From Proales similis (Eukaryota; Rotifera; Eurotatoria; Ploima; Proalidae): 64,000 nt of DNA. Positions within the stretch are counted from its first letter, which is position 1. Each line of letters starts with the position of its first letter. The notes under the pieces were generated by a model, which worked only from the letters and a program-made list of their open reading frames with translations, did not search any database and was not told where the DNA came from. This document shows positions 47,320 through 56,987 of this stretch, piece by piece. Location: positions 992,001-1,056,000 of the forward strand of contig JAGVRJ010000006.1 in the NCBI GenBank assembly GCA_019059635.1, read 5' to 3'. A program made the translations under genes and the position numbers.

Positions 47320-48549
47320 ATGACTTTGATCGAAAACGAGCCTATTCAACAGTGGGCGTCCGAGATTTTGATTGAACAAAGTGAATCGAGCGAGAGCGAG
47401 CAAGTTCTCAAATCACTGTTGACCAGTCTGACTGATAAGGAGAGGGAGCAATTCGTTCACGTATTGGATCAATATTCGGCAGCGAATAACTCGGTCGACC
47501 ATTACTCACAACAAAGGCACGAGCTCGTATTCAAGGTCGACGAGAGAATTTTCATAAGCGAAATTCTCGTGTATCAGAGAGCTGGCGTTGGTGTTTGTTT
47601 TCATCAGCTCGATGCATGGAATCCGCTCACAGAGACTTGGTCCACGATCTGGCAGAGCCCTGAAGGTATTGCGTCGGGCGGAGAAGAAAGCGGACTGATT
47701 TTCAAGCCGTCAATTCAGTCGACTGCTTTCAAGAGTGATCTGGTGCGACTAACAATCCGCGGCACAATCCAGCTCATTCAGGCAATTGAAATAAAAGGAA
47801 GCCGAACAGCGTTGGCCTCCGAGTCCGATCCGTTTGCCAATCATTCGGGCCTAGCCCGTCAACTGCACTCGCTGATCGGTAACAATCTGTTCGCTGACGT
47901 TCACTTCGAAGTAGAGGACAAAATAGTGCCTGCTCATCGAAACATTCTTTGCATTCGCAGCGAATACTTTCGGGCGATGCTCAGCCATTCGTTCAAAGAG
48001 TCGACCCAAGTAGAAGCCAACAAGCCAATTTATATCAAGGACATTACCTACGAGATATTCGCCCAAGTACTTGCTTACCTTTACACCGGCCATATAAGTC
48101 TGGACGAGTCGAGCATTCACACTGCGATCGGTATAATTCGAGCATCTGATCTAATGAACTTGTGCGAACTGCACCAATTGTGCATGTTTCAATTGAGTGA
48201 GCTCATGACCAAAGACAATGTGATCAAGATATTCCGTGAGGCGGTGGAGTTGCCCGGACTTCTCCAAGAGCTGTTGGCCATCTGCTATCAAGTAATTGCC
48301 AGTAACTTTTCCCACATTACTAAAAGCGAAGACTTTTGCTCGCTGCCGCAAGAGCACATGCTCAAAATAATTGAGAACGTGGTGCCTCGCTTGGCTCGAG
48401 TCACTTCGGCTCAGCTCGATCCGAACGCAAGAAACGCTGACAACGACGCTCCCGTACCTTCCGACGCTCTAGACCAGCTAAATGACATAAGTTCTGTCGC
48501 CGATCAAGAAGACGACGATTCATCGACCGAAAACGAGGACCACTCCTGA
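47320..48549 (+). CDS. BTB/POZ protein with an N-terminal discoidin-like domain
   Basis: A single exon of 409 residues. About residues 65-165 read as a galactose-binding/discoidin-like fold: HELVFKVDERIFISEILVY, ISxxxLDAWNPLTETWSTIW, then LIFKPSIQSTAFKSDLVRLT and IQAIEIKGS, close to the domain found in FBXL4. About 175-290 is a BTB domain (NNLFADVHFEVEDKIVPAHR, RSEYFRAMLSHSFKES, VLAYLYTGHISLD), followed by a BACK-like helical region (LCELHQLCMFQLSELM … LLAICYQVIASNF) and an acidic tail. BTB proteins of this sort are usually substrate adaptors of cullin-3 ubiquitin ligases. BTBD9 has similar parts in the opposite order. AATAAA at 48601-48606. Confidence 0.85.
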   Translation: MTLIENEPIQQWASEILIEQSESSESEQVLKSLLTSLTDKEREQFVHVLDQYSAANNSVDHYSQQRHELVFKVDERIFISEILVYQRAGVGVCFHQLDAWNPLTETWSTIWQSPEGIASGGEESGLIFKPSIQSTAFKSDLVRLTIRGTIQLIQAIEIKGSRTALASESDPFANHSGLARQLHSLIGNNLFADVHFEVEDKIVPAHRNILCIRSEYFRAMLSHSFKESTQVEANKPIYIKDITYEIFAQVLAYLYTGHISLDESSIHTAIGIIRASDLMNLCELHQLCMFQLSELMTKDNVIKIFREAVELPGLLQELLAICYQVIASNFSHITKSEDFCSLPQEHMLKIIENVVPRLARVTSAQLDPNARNADNDAPVPSDALDQLNDISSVADQEDDDSSTENEDHS

Positions 48550-48831
48550 GCGTGATATCATTATCATTTCGTTTTTTGCACCGCTCTCTCGATCTGGTTC
48601 AATAAAAGTGAAAAACAAGTGTCTACCCGCAATTAAAGTTCAACCTCGTGTTGTATTCCATATCAGCTGCGCTGTTTACCGAACGGCAACAGAAAGATAG
48701 AGCACAGGTCGTCAAATAGATAGCTGATGTGAGAGGCGCACGTGTGATAAGGCAAATTTGATCATAACGACAAGCCCCTTTAAACCCGACTCGGTAAATA
48801 ACGCTACTCAGTTTTCTTCAAAGCGTCAAAA

Positions 48832-49392
48832 ATGCAGCTGGCATATTCCTCTTCTCTGATTGTGATCTTCTTCCTTATAACTGGTAAGGACCAAGCAGCT
48901 TTTGATCAAACCAAGTAGTACGTTGTGAAACGCGAACTTAAAATCAAGGAATTAAGGGAGCGTCGAAATGTTACACATGCAGTGGCAATCACGAGTCTGC
49001 GTGTGGTTTCAAATTCAACTCGAGTGCACCAGACGTTAGCGTTCAAGAGTGCGCCAGCTCAAACGCAAAATGTGCCGTAGGTGTCTGCTAGTTGAAATTT
49101 AAATTTGAGACAATTCATTTGATTTGTTTATTTTTGCACTTCAAAGACACAGAAAGACTCCTTAAATGGCATAATAATGGACGCTGCAAGATTTTGCGCA
49201 GATAAATGTGAACCGGGCCGATTAAGCTATTCAGGACAAGTGGGAATTCTTAGCGGAAGCTTTGAGCAAACGCTTGTTTGCTGCGACGGCGATTTTTGCA
49301 ATCGAGCAGCGTCTCATCAATCGATTGGTATAGCAGTGTGCACAATCACGCTCATTAGCAGCCTAGTGTTTATTTTAGTCGATCAAATTTAG
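48832..49392 (+). CDS. GPI-anchored Ly6/uPAR (three-finger) protein
   Basis: Exons 48832-48883, 48961-49080 and 49157-49392 join in phase 1 to 135 residues. A signal peptide (SSLIVIFFLITA) is followed at once by the LU start KCYTCSGNHES, cysteines at CGF, ECASS and KCAV, then ADKCEPG, and the closing signature LVCCDGDFCN. A hydrophobic C-terminal tail (IAVCTITLISSLVFILV) replaces the anchor signal, so the mature protein should be GPI-linked at the surface. Ly6 proteins of invertebrates act in septate junctions, channel regulation and sleep; which applies here cannot be told. The two internal acceptors were fixed by phase and by the cysteine frame. Confidence 0.85.
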
Positions 49393-49523
49393 CTGGCAAG
49401 AAGTTGAGTGAGTTTAAACTATAAAAATGCCCGGCTGTGTCTTGTTTTCAGTAAAAAGCAGCTTATTAAGAACACAAACGAACAAGATCTTTGAGTTAAA
49501 TGAATAGTTTCAGCCCTTCACGT

Positions 49524-51042
49524 TCAGTGTCGGGGCCATTTCGGGTTCTGGTAATCATCCATGTCTGCAAATTTAACCAGATTTTGAGTGTTGTTACATT
49601 TGTAAGAAAATTCATCTAAGCGTGCTTTTAAGCCAGATAGATAGTAGTTGTGGCTGAGCTTATCGTAAATGAACAACGGCGCACCGTTCATCTCTTAAGT
49701 TGTTTACAAGAGAAATAAAGAAACAGAATAGCATGGGAGAATGAAAAAAGCTGACTAACCGAAGCAGTCATTTTGAAGGTCTTTGCCAATATCAAATCCT
49801 TTCGAACAACCCGATTAGTACTCTGAAAGGCGTTTTTTCTAGCGATTTGAATGAATTACGCGTGCAAATCTCGTCGGATGCTGCCACGCAGCCTATATCA
49901 ACGGTTGTGACCGGTATCACTTGAATTTGGGGATAGCCAAGCTTTGAATTGAAAATCACGTCGACCATGTAGCCAGTTGTTGAGTTGAGTGGAATTTTGG
50001 GGCAAATTGAGTTTTCCGTTCGATTAATCTCCGAGATGTCTACCTTGGCGATGTTTCTTAAGCTTAAATAGCCGTATACCTTTATAAAACCAGCGCAAGT
50101 TGTGAAATCATTCAACTCCAATAAACAAAGAAATTGAAGCAGACCAGTGAAATTTTTTTTCCGGACGATAAGAGCTTCGCATTCTTTAGTGTTCCATTCA
50201 TGTATTGAAACACATCTCCTTCGATCTGGTCAAATACTTTCACTTGAACTGTTATGTTGTGCCTATTGAACCAGCTTCGAAAGCTGTCATCTTTCTTGTA
50301 GCTGTTGTAGCATGCATAAGAAGTTAAAACCACGTCTCTGGGTCCCTTTACGCCGAGGCAGTACTCGACTTTTTGTAATTCTTTTTGTTTAAAAGTCGAT
50401 ATCTCCACAATGTTAATGAGTGACAGCAAACTTTGCGGCCCATTATAAGTGAAACTGTTAGTGCAGTTTTCAAACTCTTTTTAAAAAGAAAAAATACTGT
50501 TCTGAGCAAAAATTGCCAAAATTTCGCCAAGAACAATAACAATCATACCTAATTCCTGGCACTTTCTGCCTACGCACTCAATGAGATGATGGCTTTGAGA
50601 ACCTTAGGACGATTGAATCGGATTGAATGGTCAGCGTTTGGTTTGCCGCCTGTTAATACTTACTGTAATAAATTACAAATCCAGAGATGAGCCCGACAAC
50701 GAACAGAACGAGTCCCACTTGAATACTAGCCCAGCAGATTTTTTGCTTCAAAGTCATCGGCGTGATTTCGATCTCTGGCAGCTCTTTTTCCTCATATGCC
50801 AGAGCAGCCGCATACATTTCGGGATCGCTCTTTATATCAATTAGGCCGATCCTAACCAATGCCAAATAGCTTGCTAGTTCCTCAGGAGGCACTTCGCGCG
50901 TTATTTCGCCGTTTGCCAACCATCGGCCAGGTTGACGCACCGGCTTGTTTGGCTGTTTACCATCTTGCTGCTCTTGCTCTTGGGCTTGTTGCTGCTGTGG
51001 TTCTTCGTTTGGAATTATCGCTTGTTCAGGTTGAGCGCTCAT
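49524..51042 (-). CDS. Type II transmembrane serine protease homologue, catalytically dead
   Basis: Six exons (51042-50664, 50602-50549, 50476-50272, 50218-49860, 49798-49760, 49693-49524) give 401 residues in perfect phase. A Gln-rich cytosolic N-terminus (QQQQAQEQEQQDGKQ) and one membrane span (IQVGLVLFVVGLISGFVIYY) lead to a short Cys stem (IECVGRKCQEL) and an S1 (trypsin-fold) domain. Recognisable trypsin blocks: EYCLGVKGPRDVVLTSYACY for CGGSLIS..VLTAAHC; NFTGLLQFLCLLELNDF for NDIALL; FTTCAGFIKVYGYLSLRNIA for the cTxxGWG region; DLQNDCFEMNGAPLFIYDK for the CQGDSGGPL region. The catalytic His is Ala, the Asp is Phe and the Ser is Asn, so it cannot be a protease. The third intron (weak donor) is the least certain. 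Confidence 0.78.
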
Positions 51043-51689
51043 TTTTTCTCTTCGCTCGTTTATTTTCTTACTAAAATTTCGCCTCGTCCCTTTAAAGAAA
51101 TGAAAATTCAACGTCGTTATAAAATTCAGACTGCTCTCAAGGCTTAAATCAATAAAAAATTATAAAACACTATTTTCGCTTCAATCAGTGAAAATTGATC
51201 TTAGAACAGGGACCAAAACGTGTACGATTCTCTTGACAGGCCTTTTGGATTGGATGAGCGTAATAGAGTCAATTTTCTAAATATGATCTTATACAAGGCC
51301 CGCTGTCTTCAAGGAATACAGAGGCGAGCCCCAGACGCAATAAAAGTCACCGCCTGTTTAATCTGACATTTTAATTTTATTTTTTTCCTTCTTCACCTCA
51401 ACAATAGATCGTTCTCTAACGTGCTAATTCAATCGACTTGAGTTGGATTTAGACATCAAATTTGTTTTTTTTTATTGATTCATATCGTAAAGGTATCAAA
51501 TGCCACATTATGTCAAGGCAATTTTGAAACAATTCAATTTTCCAATTTAAACGTACTCCAAGGCAAACTCAATCGAGATGAATAATTTCATAAATTATTC
51601 GTTCCTGTTGCCAAATGACTAATTTCTCGCATTGTTAAGCCATGTATCACTTTGAAGATAAAGTTCATTTTGAATAAACTTATTGTTAC
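51043..51689. promoter_or_regulatory. Shared upstream region of two divergent genes
   Basis: About 650 bases separate the starts of the protease homologue (minus) and the vWA gene (plus), so promoters for both must lie here. No TATA-like box is clear; the stretch is AT-rich with a T-run near 51468. Confidence 0.35.
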
Positions 51690-52508
51690 ATGGAGCCGAT
51701 TGGATTTAAGCAGCAGGAAGCCCAGCCACCTGGCTATTCGGAGATCTATCCGAACAGAGATCAAAAATTCCTGGAAATTCTCAACAAATACGAGATTAGC
51801 GATTTTTTCTCCGCAAAACTGCAAAAGTTGTCCTCATTTAAGACTGTGTTCGTATTCGACGATTCAGGCTCGATGAATTCGATTTTAAACGACTCTCCCC
51901 TAAACACTGGCCCAATCAAAGTAAAACGATGGGACGAACTTAAATACTTTGCGCGCATTTCTCTCGAAATTGCCAACATTTTCAACTCAGGTGGCACGGA
52001 CATCTACTTTTTGAACAGAACTGGTGCGCCGGCAGTTCAAGATATTGCACAACTCGACACACTCTTTGTCCAAGGTCCTCAGGGCTTCACACCGCTTACA
52101 CGAACTATTCAAACCGTTCTTGCCTACAATTCGCCCGCCAGTTTGGGAGAGAAAAATCTTCTTATTATTATTGTCACCGATGGCGAGCCAACAGATGAAC
52201 GTGGTCGAGTTGATATAAAGGGCTTCAAGAACATTCTCAAAGCTAAAGGACCAAAAGTCTACACTACCATCGTTTCTTGTACAGACGAAGATAGCACGAT
52301 GGACTATCTTAATGACTGGGACAGGAAAATACCACGATTAGATGTGGTCGACGATTATCGAAGCGAGAAACTTGAGATACAAAGAATTCAAGGCCGCCAT
52401 GCTCCTTTTTCTTTTGGCGACTATGTGGTCAAATCAATTGTTGGCTCAATAGACGCTTCATTGGACAGCGCCGACGAGAGTCGGGGAGGCTCTTGTAATG
52501 CAATGTGA
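51690..52508 (+). CDS. Intracellular von Willebrand factor A-domain protein
   Basis: An intronless frame of 272 residues with no signal peptide. After a Pro/Tyr-rich start (QQEAQPPGYSEIYPNRDQK) comes a vWA domain from about residue 55: the metal-ion-dependent adhesion site is complete, with VFVFDDSGSMNSI, the Thr in FVQGPQGFTPLTRTI, and LLIIIVTDGEPTDERG. The domain continues with VYTTIVSCTDEDSTMDYL and ends FSFGDYVVKSIVGSIDASL. This matches a family of cytosolic vWA proteins found sporadically in fungi, protists and some invertebrates rather than secreted integrin-like ones; that statement is from memory and needs a search. AATAAA at 52596-52601. Confidence 0.85.
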   Translation: MEPIGFKQQEAQPPGYSEIYPNRDQKFLEILNKYEISDFFSAKLQKLSSFKTVFVFDDSGSMNSILNDSPLNTGPIKVKRWDELKYFARISLEIANIFNSGGTDIYFLNRTGAPAVQDIAQLDTLFVQGPQGFTPLTRTIQTVLAYNSPASLGEKNLLIIIVTDGEPTDERGRVDIKGFKNILKAKGPKVYTTIVSCTDEDSTMDYLNDWDRKIPRLDVVDDYRSEKLEIQRIQGRHAPFSFGDYVVKSIVGSIDASLDSADESRGGSCNAM

Positions 52509-52892
52509 GTTAATTGTGATTAAATCAGCTGAAACAAACGAGAAAATGAAATATAAATTGAAACAGTTCTTCAGTTCGTTAAATTTGCTTTGGAGAATAA
52601 ATAAACAATTCTTGAATCATTTTGCTCGTGAATAAAATCTTATTTCAGCTCGTTGTCAGGCTATTGAAATGAATGATTTGCTCAGCATCAAGGATTCAGT
52701 TGTGTGTATGCATATAGGCCAAGTTCCTCAGCTGCTTGCAAGGGATAGTGGCCCCATCGAGTTATAATTTATTTTCGCTTGTGCACATAATTTGACGCAA
52801 CCGAGCTCAAGAGAGAAAAAATTGCGTTCAATAGGTGGCACAATCGATTTAAGGTCTTATAGGCTAAGTAGCATGCCACCAGCTTGGTCAGA

Positions 52893-53641
52893 ATGGATGA
52901 GCTCGACGAGGACATACTCGCTGTGGATGAGACCACTCCACTCTGGACTGAGCACACCGACAATGAATATGTGAGAACTTAACTCGATTTGTTGAAGCAA
53001 CATGAATCGTTAACTCTTGTTTTCAGCGAGGAATAACGCCTTCAGACGGAATAAGTGTCTTGAGGCTCATAGTAGACGAAGAAGACGAATCGGATGTCGA
53101 AGCCAATCAAACTTCAAGCTCATCGGCTCGTCAACCAAAAGACAATGTTCTCATTCTGCAGCAACGATTTAAAAGCGAATTCCCGTCCGGCTTTTCGATA
53201 TTCAATTCAATCATTTTAATCATATTTAATTCACTCATCATTACATTCGAACGGATGCAAGTGGACCGTTTCACTCTGGCAGATCTGAGCGTTGTTTCAT
53301 ATCGAACACTCGACGGCATGGTGCTCTACACAGCGGCAATCAACATTATCGTGTCAATAATCACTTTTTCGAACGCATTCCTCAAGCGTTACTTTTTGAT
53401 TCAGCTATCGGCAATTTTACATTTGGTCAATTTTATCGCCTCGTTTCTGGCACTAGTGGCTTTTAGCATAGTTGTGCTAGTTTTGGGCATTCTTTCGGAT
53501 CAGAGTTGTTTACTCGATTGTATTACTGAACGATCGGTGATGATACTTGCCGGCGTTCTGATAACAATTCAAAATATCGCCTTTTTCATTCTCATTCAGT
53601 TCGGTTTTTTGCGCAATTTATCCCGTGCTTATGCGAATTAA
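52893..53641 (+). CDS. Four-span membrane protein
   Basis: Exons 52893-52970 and 53027-53641 join in phase 0 to 230 residues. An acidic N-terminal cytosolic part (MDELDEDILAVDETTPLW, EDESDVEANQTSSSS) is followed by four hydrophobic spans: FSIFNSIILIIFNSLIITF, MVLYTAAINIIVSIITF, LIQLSAILHLVNFIASFLAL with VAFSIVVLVLGIL, and VMILAGVLITIQNIAFFILI. The layout (four spans, both ends inside) is that of tetraspan or MARVEL-like proteins, but neither the tetraspanin CCG motif nor a clear MARVEL signature is present. Di-leucine/tyrosine-type sorting signals near TTPLW are possible. AATAAA at about 53683. Confidence 0.7.
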
Positions 53642-53762
53642 ATTATAAACAAAAGATCAATTGTTTAAATTTTGCTCTTTCCAATAAAAATTCTCATGGA
53701 ATTCATCGGCGCCAGGCTGGTTCTTGGCCCTTAAATTGCGGAGTAAACCATAAAAAAATATC

Positions 53763-53834
53763 TTCCCGTGCCGGGAATCGAACCCGGGCCTTGACGGTGA
53801 GAGCGTCAAATCCTAACCACTAGACCACGCGGGA
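53763..53834 (-). tRNA. tRNA-Glu (anticodon CTC)
   Basis: The 72-base minus-strand sequence folds as a tRNA: acceptor TCCCGCG, D-arm GTCTAGTGGTTAGGAT, anticodon arm TGACG-CTCTCAC-CGTCA with anticodon CTC, T-arm CCCGGGTTCGATTCCCGG, and closing CACGGGAA. It matches animal tRNA-Glu closely. One acceptor-stem pair (position 6-67) is C·A. The pol III boxes GGTCTAGTGGTTAGG and GGTTCGATTCC are intact. Confidence 0.96.
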
Positions 53835-53910
53835 CTTGTATATATTTCATATTTTCCTGATCAAGTATTTGTTTAGCGTGGAATTGTAATAAATCTTCAG
53901 TTCTCCATAT

Positions 53911-53954
53911 AAGTTGGATGGTTGGATGGTAAGTTGGAAGTTGGTTGGATGGTT
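53911..53954. repeat. TTGGATGG-type short repeat
   Basis: The octamer-like unit GTTGGATGG and close variants recur about five times between the two tRNA genes. Confidence 0.7.
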
Positions 53955-54164
53955 CGCATCAATCAGATTGGAATTTTCTGCCATATAAGGTTATCTAGAT
54001 TCTAAGGCTCTGTTCAACGATAGAATAGAACTTTGAATAACTCAAGCGTGTTAAGATTTTATCAAAATTTTAAAAATTTTCAAAAAATCAAACTTAGAAG
54101 CTGAACAGCTAGATTCACGTTGAAAGCTTAATTTTGGCTCGAAAATTTAATGAAAAAAAACATC

Positions 54165-54236
54165 TTCCCGTGCCGGGAATCGAACCCGGGCCTTGACGGT
54201 GAGAGCGTCAAATCCTAACCACTAGACCACGCGGGA
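54165..54236 (-). tRNA. tRNA-Glu (anticodon CTC), second copy
   Basis: Identical over all 72 bases to the gene at 53763-53834, including the C·A acceptor-stem pair, with short identical flanks (CTTCCCG side and GGGACTTG side). It lies 330 bases downstream in the same orientation, a recent local duplication. Confidence 0.96.
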
Positions 54237-54372
54237 CTTGAGCTATCCCGGTGTTAACTTGGAAGAAAATTTAAAAAAAACTCTTCTTCATGCCTGAATG
54301 GTTTTGGAAAAGCTTCAGAAAAATACGAAGTTTGAATGATTGGTTTATTAGAAGATGTAAACAGCCACATGA

Positions 54373-56005
54373 TTATACGCCGTAAATATCAACGAGCGCT
54401 TTGGCCGTGAATTCAGGCTGCTCATAGATGAAATAGCCTTGATTGCATTCGTCCGAAGTACAAGGGTAGACTTGACCTCCCATCGTGAGACCGATTAGAT
54501 CTTGCCGATGCCTGATGGAAAACTCGTTGAGTCTTTTTTCATAAACGCATTCTGCCGAGTCAAGAGCCCAGCCACGAGCTTGACAAACGAGGCGTTCGAT
54601 TTGCTGTTCTGTCTTTGTTGAAATTATATGATTTATGACAATCGAAGAGTCCAAATTTAGAGAGGAATAGACGTCTACGTCGTTTTTCAACTCGTCGAGC
54701 ATATATCGTTGAGTTGCCCAAGTTTTCTCAGTTAAGAAGAAATATCTATTCTCCTCTCTCAGCTCAGCCGGATTTACTTGTGACTGCGGCAAAAAGAACT
54801 GCAAAAGACCAGTTGGAATACCGATGCCGTTGATTGCCTGAATCAATAGATATCTTTGGGTTAAGTCTGCGTCTATGTATGCATCGAGCTGAGCTTGGGT
54901 TAAGTTTTTCAGAGTTCTTACAGACTCCCATTCATAACGAGGACGGTAGGCGTCGATCAGCGTAATAGATTGAACCATATCAGGATTTGCACTTGCGAAC
55001 TCGTACACGAGGCCACCACCTCCTCCCCATCCGACAAGAATGAAAGGAGCTTGTTCGCCGATCGCTTTGAATAGAGTGTTGTAGTAGAGACGGTGGTCTT
55101 TCATATCCGAATAGAGAAAATCTGAGTAGCCGAGCCCAGCCTTGTCCCATATACAAGATCTGCGACCATACTTATCTCTCAGAGCCCATTGAACGCCAAG
55201 GTAATCAGCATATCCATGTGAGCTATCGCCTTCAAAGATGAAAACTGGCTTTTGAGGATTGACGGGGCCATCGCAGAGATAGTGAATGCGGATGGTTCTG
55301 CCACTATTGTCGCTCAGCGGCACATCGACAAATTTTCCTCTCGGGGGGAACCTTGATCAAAAGAAAATAATTTAAAAACCAAGACTATGAAAAACCTGGC
55401 AACTCGACTTGCCTTTTGGTGCCAATGGCAGCGTTTGTAGATGAATAAACGAAAAGACCCAATAATACCAAGAATAGCAATCGAACAAGAAAATTGAGGA
55501 AACGAAAGAAAGCCTTGCAACATCCGTCCCTTCCCTCAAGCTCGTCAATCGCTTTATCGAGTGTTGCACTCGTCTGATATTTGGCTGCGTGGTGAAGTCG
55601 AGATTTATGCTTTCTCCAACGGACAATCAACGAAGCCAAGTTTATGAAGCTTAGTATGGTAAGCAGGGCGCCAAGAATGATTGAATCGAGACGGAAGTTA
55701 ATCACATAAGAAATGGTCGTAACTGCCGAACCGATTAGAATCAAGATATAGTAGAAAATGTCGATGAATAAAAAAAATGGGTTCGAGAATTGCCTGCCTC
55801 GTTTCAAGAGCGTATAACAGAGTTGAATGGAAAAAAACACAATGAAAAGACTTTGCCAGACGCCGATGTATTGATTTCGCTGCCAGATCGGCCCGCGAAA
55901 TTTCACGAATACTCCGTAAATGGTGGCGGCAACCAAAGCCAAACCGGTATTTATTACCGCATAGATCAATAATAACACTCTGAGTATGCTCGGCCTAGTC
56001 ATCAC
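54373..56005 (-). CDS. Membrane-anchored alpha/beta-hydrolase
   Basis: Exons 56005-55396 and 55337-54373 join in phase 1 to 524 residues. The first 200 contain about five or six hydrophobic spans (VLLLIYAVINTGLALVAATI, LFIVFFSIQLCYTLL, FYYILILIGSAVTTISYVI, LGALLTILSFINLASLIV, LVRLLFLVLLGLFVYSS). The second part is an alpha/beta-hydrolase: PGKFVDV, RIHYLCDGP, KPVFIFEGDSSHGYADY, CIWDKAGLGYSD, then the elbow region FILVGWGGGGGLVYEFA. At the nucleophile position (usually G-x-S-x-G) the sequence is GWGGG, so the serine is replaced by glycine; together with a late His region (SIRHRQDLI) this leaves activity doubtful. The second exon's acceptor (CCGAGAG) is unusual but restores PGKFVDV. Confidence 0.8.
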
Positions 56006-56987
56006 TGCACCTTTAGCTTTCTCAAACGACTGAAAAATTTGATAAATTTGATGGCGATTGCCTGGTTGATTATTGCCTTTTTTCTTCTTTTCTTTTCGAA
56101 CGTGATTTTAGAACTTTGAGGCAAATTATGAGCTATTTAGAGACTGAAATTAGCTCTATCGGATAATATTTGATTTAATCTCGTTTGGACTCAGGGGTTT
56201 TAGACGCCAGTATTAGCTTTCATCAAGCTTGCAGTTGAAGAGACAAGAATTTGCTGAATGATGAAAGCAAAGACTTGTTCTGATCGTCTCCATGCACTAT
56301 GTGAGTGTGCGGACAACGTCAACCTGGGCAAATATTTGCTTTGAATTATGAAGAAATGGGAGATTGAGTCACTTTAAATCCAACAGCTAGCCAAATGCGT
56401 AAAATGTCAATTCTTCAACTTTGCTAACAAGCTGAATAAATAAGAGAACTGAATGACTCATTCTCTAAAGCGTCCATTCTCGTTTCTTAATTTTTTTTCT
56501 GAAGAGACTTATCCGCTTTATTTCATGAATTTCAGATCAAACTCGCGTCGGTTACTCTCATTTTTGACCAATCAACTGCCACCCTGTATTCCTTCAACTT
56601 CGTTCCCAGTTTGCTCCACCAAAGAGAACGCTGAAGAATAGGTTCAAATTTTCGCATAGGTGCTTAGACTTAGGAGAACTTGTTCGACTAAATATCACTT
56701 GAATTTATAGTCTTTAAATAAGAGGCAAAAAGAAGAGTCAAATAATCAAACAAGTGTAAGATAGAACGAAATAAAGAAAAAGAACCAAGTGACTTGAATA
56801 ACGCGATTCGGAAAGAAAAAGATGCTGCTTCATGCAGCCAATTTTAAGTTGGTAAATTGCTTTGAATTAAAAAGAAACCCGAACGCTAAAAAACTTATTC
56901 GGCAGAAACATAAATAAATATTATTATGAAGGAGATGAATTAAAGAATCGGAAAGGGCGAGCTTGCTCTAGGTGTATATGATTTAAA
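56006..56987. other. AT-rich spacer
   Basis: Nearly 1 kb between the hydrolase start and the KSR stop codon. No coding signal on either strand beyond short chance frames. Confidence 0.5.

Noticed and set aside
47091-47375. Frame starting MAGKRITTTTTT before the BTB gene
   Set aside because: Low-complexity 5' leader sequence (ACG repeat); the BTB frame begins independently at 47320.
49799-49859. Apparent frame break before the active-site serine region
   Set aside because: A 61-nt GT-AG intron with a TACTAAT branch site near its 3' end fits exactly and joins ICTR to FDIGKDLQND in phase.
50120-50165. Frameshift in an A8 run or a 29-nt intron in the protease homologue
   Set aside because: Reading the lower frame further upstream gave an open exon (CVSIHEWNTKECEALIV…) reachable by a 53-nt intron from 50271 to 50219 with matching phase, so no frameshift or ultra-short intron is needed.
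50477-50548. Signal peptide start MIVIVLGEILAIFAQNS in the protease gene
   Set aside because: It lies wholly inside a 72-nt intron and is followed by an in-frame stop; the upstream exons with a membrane anchor join in phase across it.
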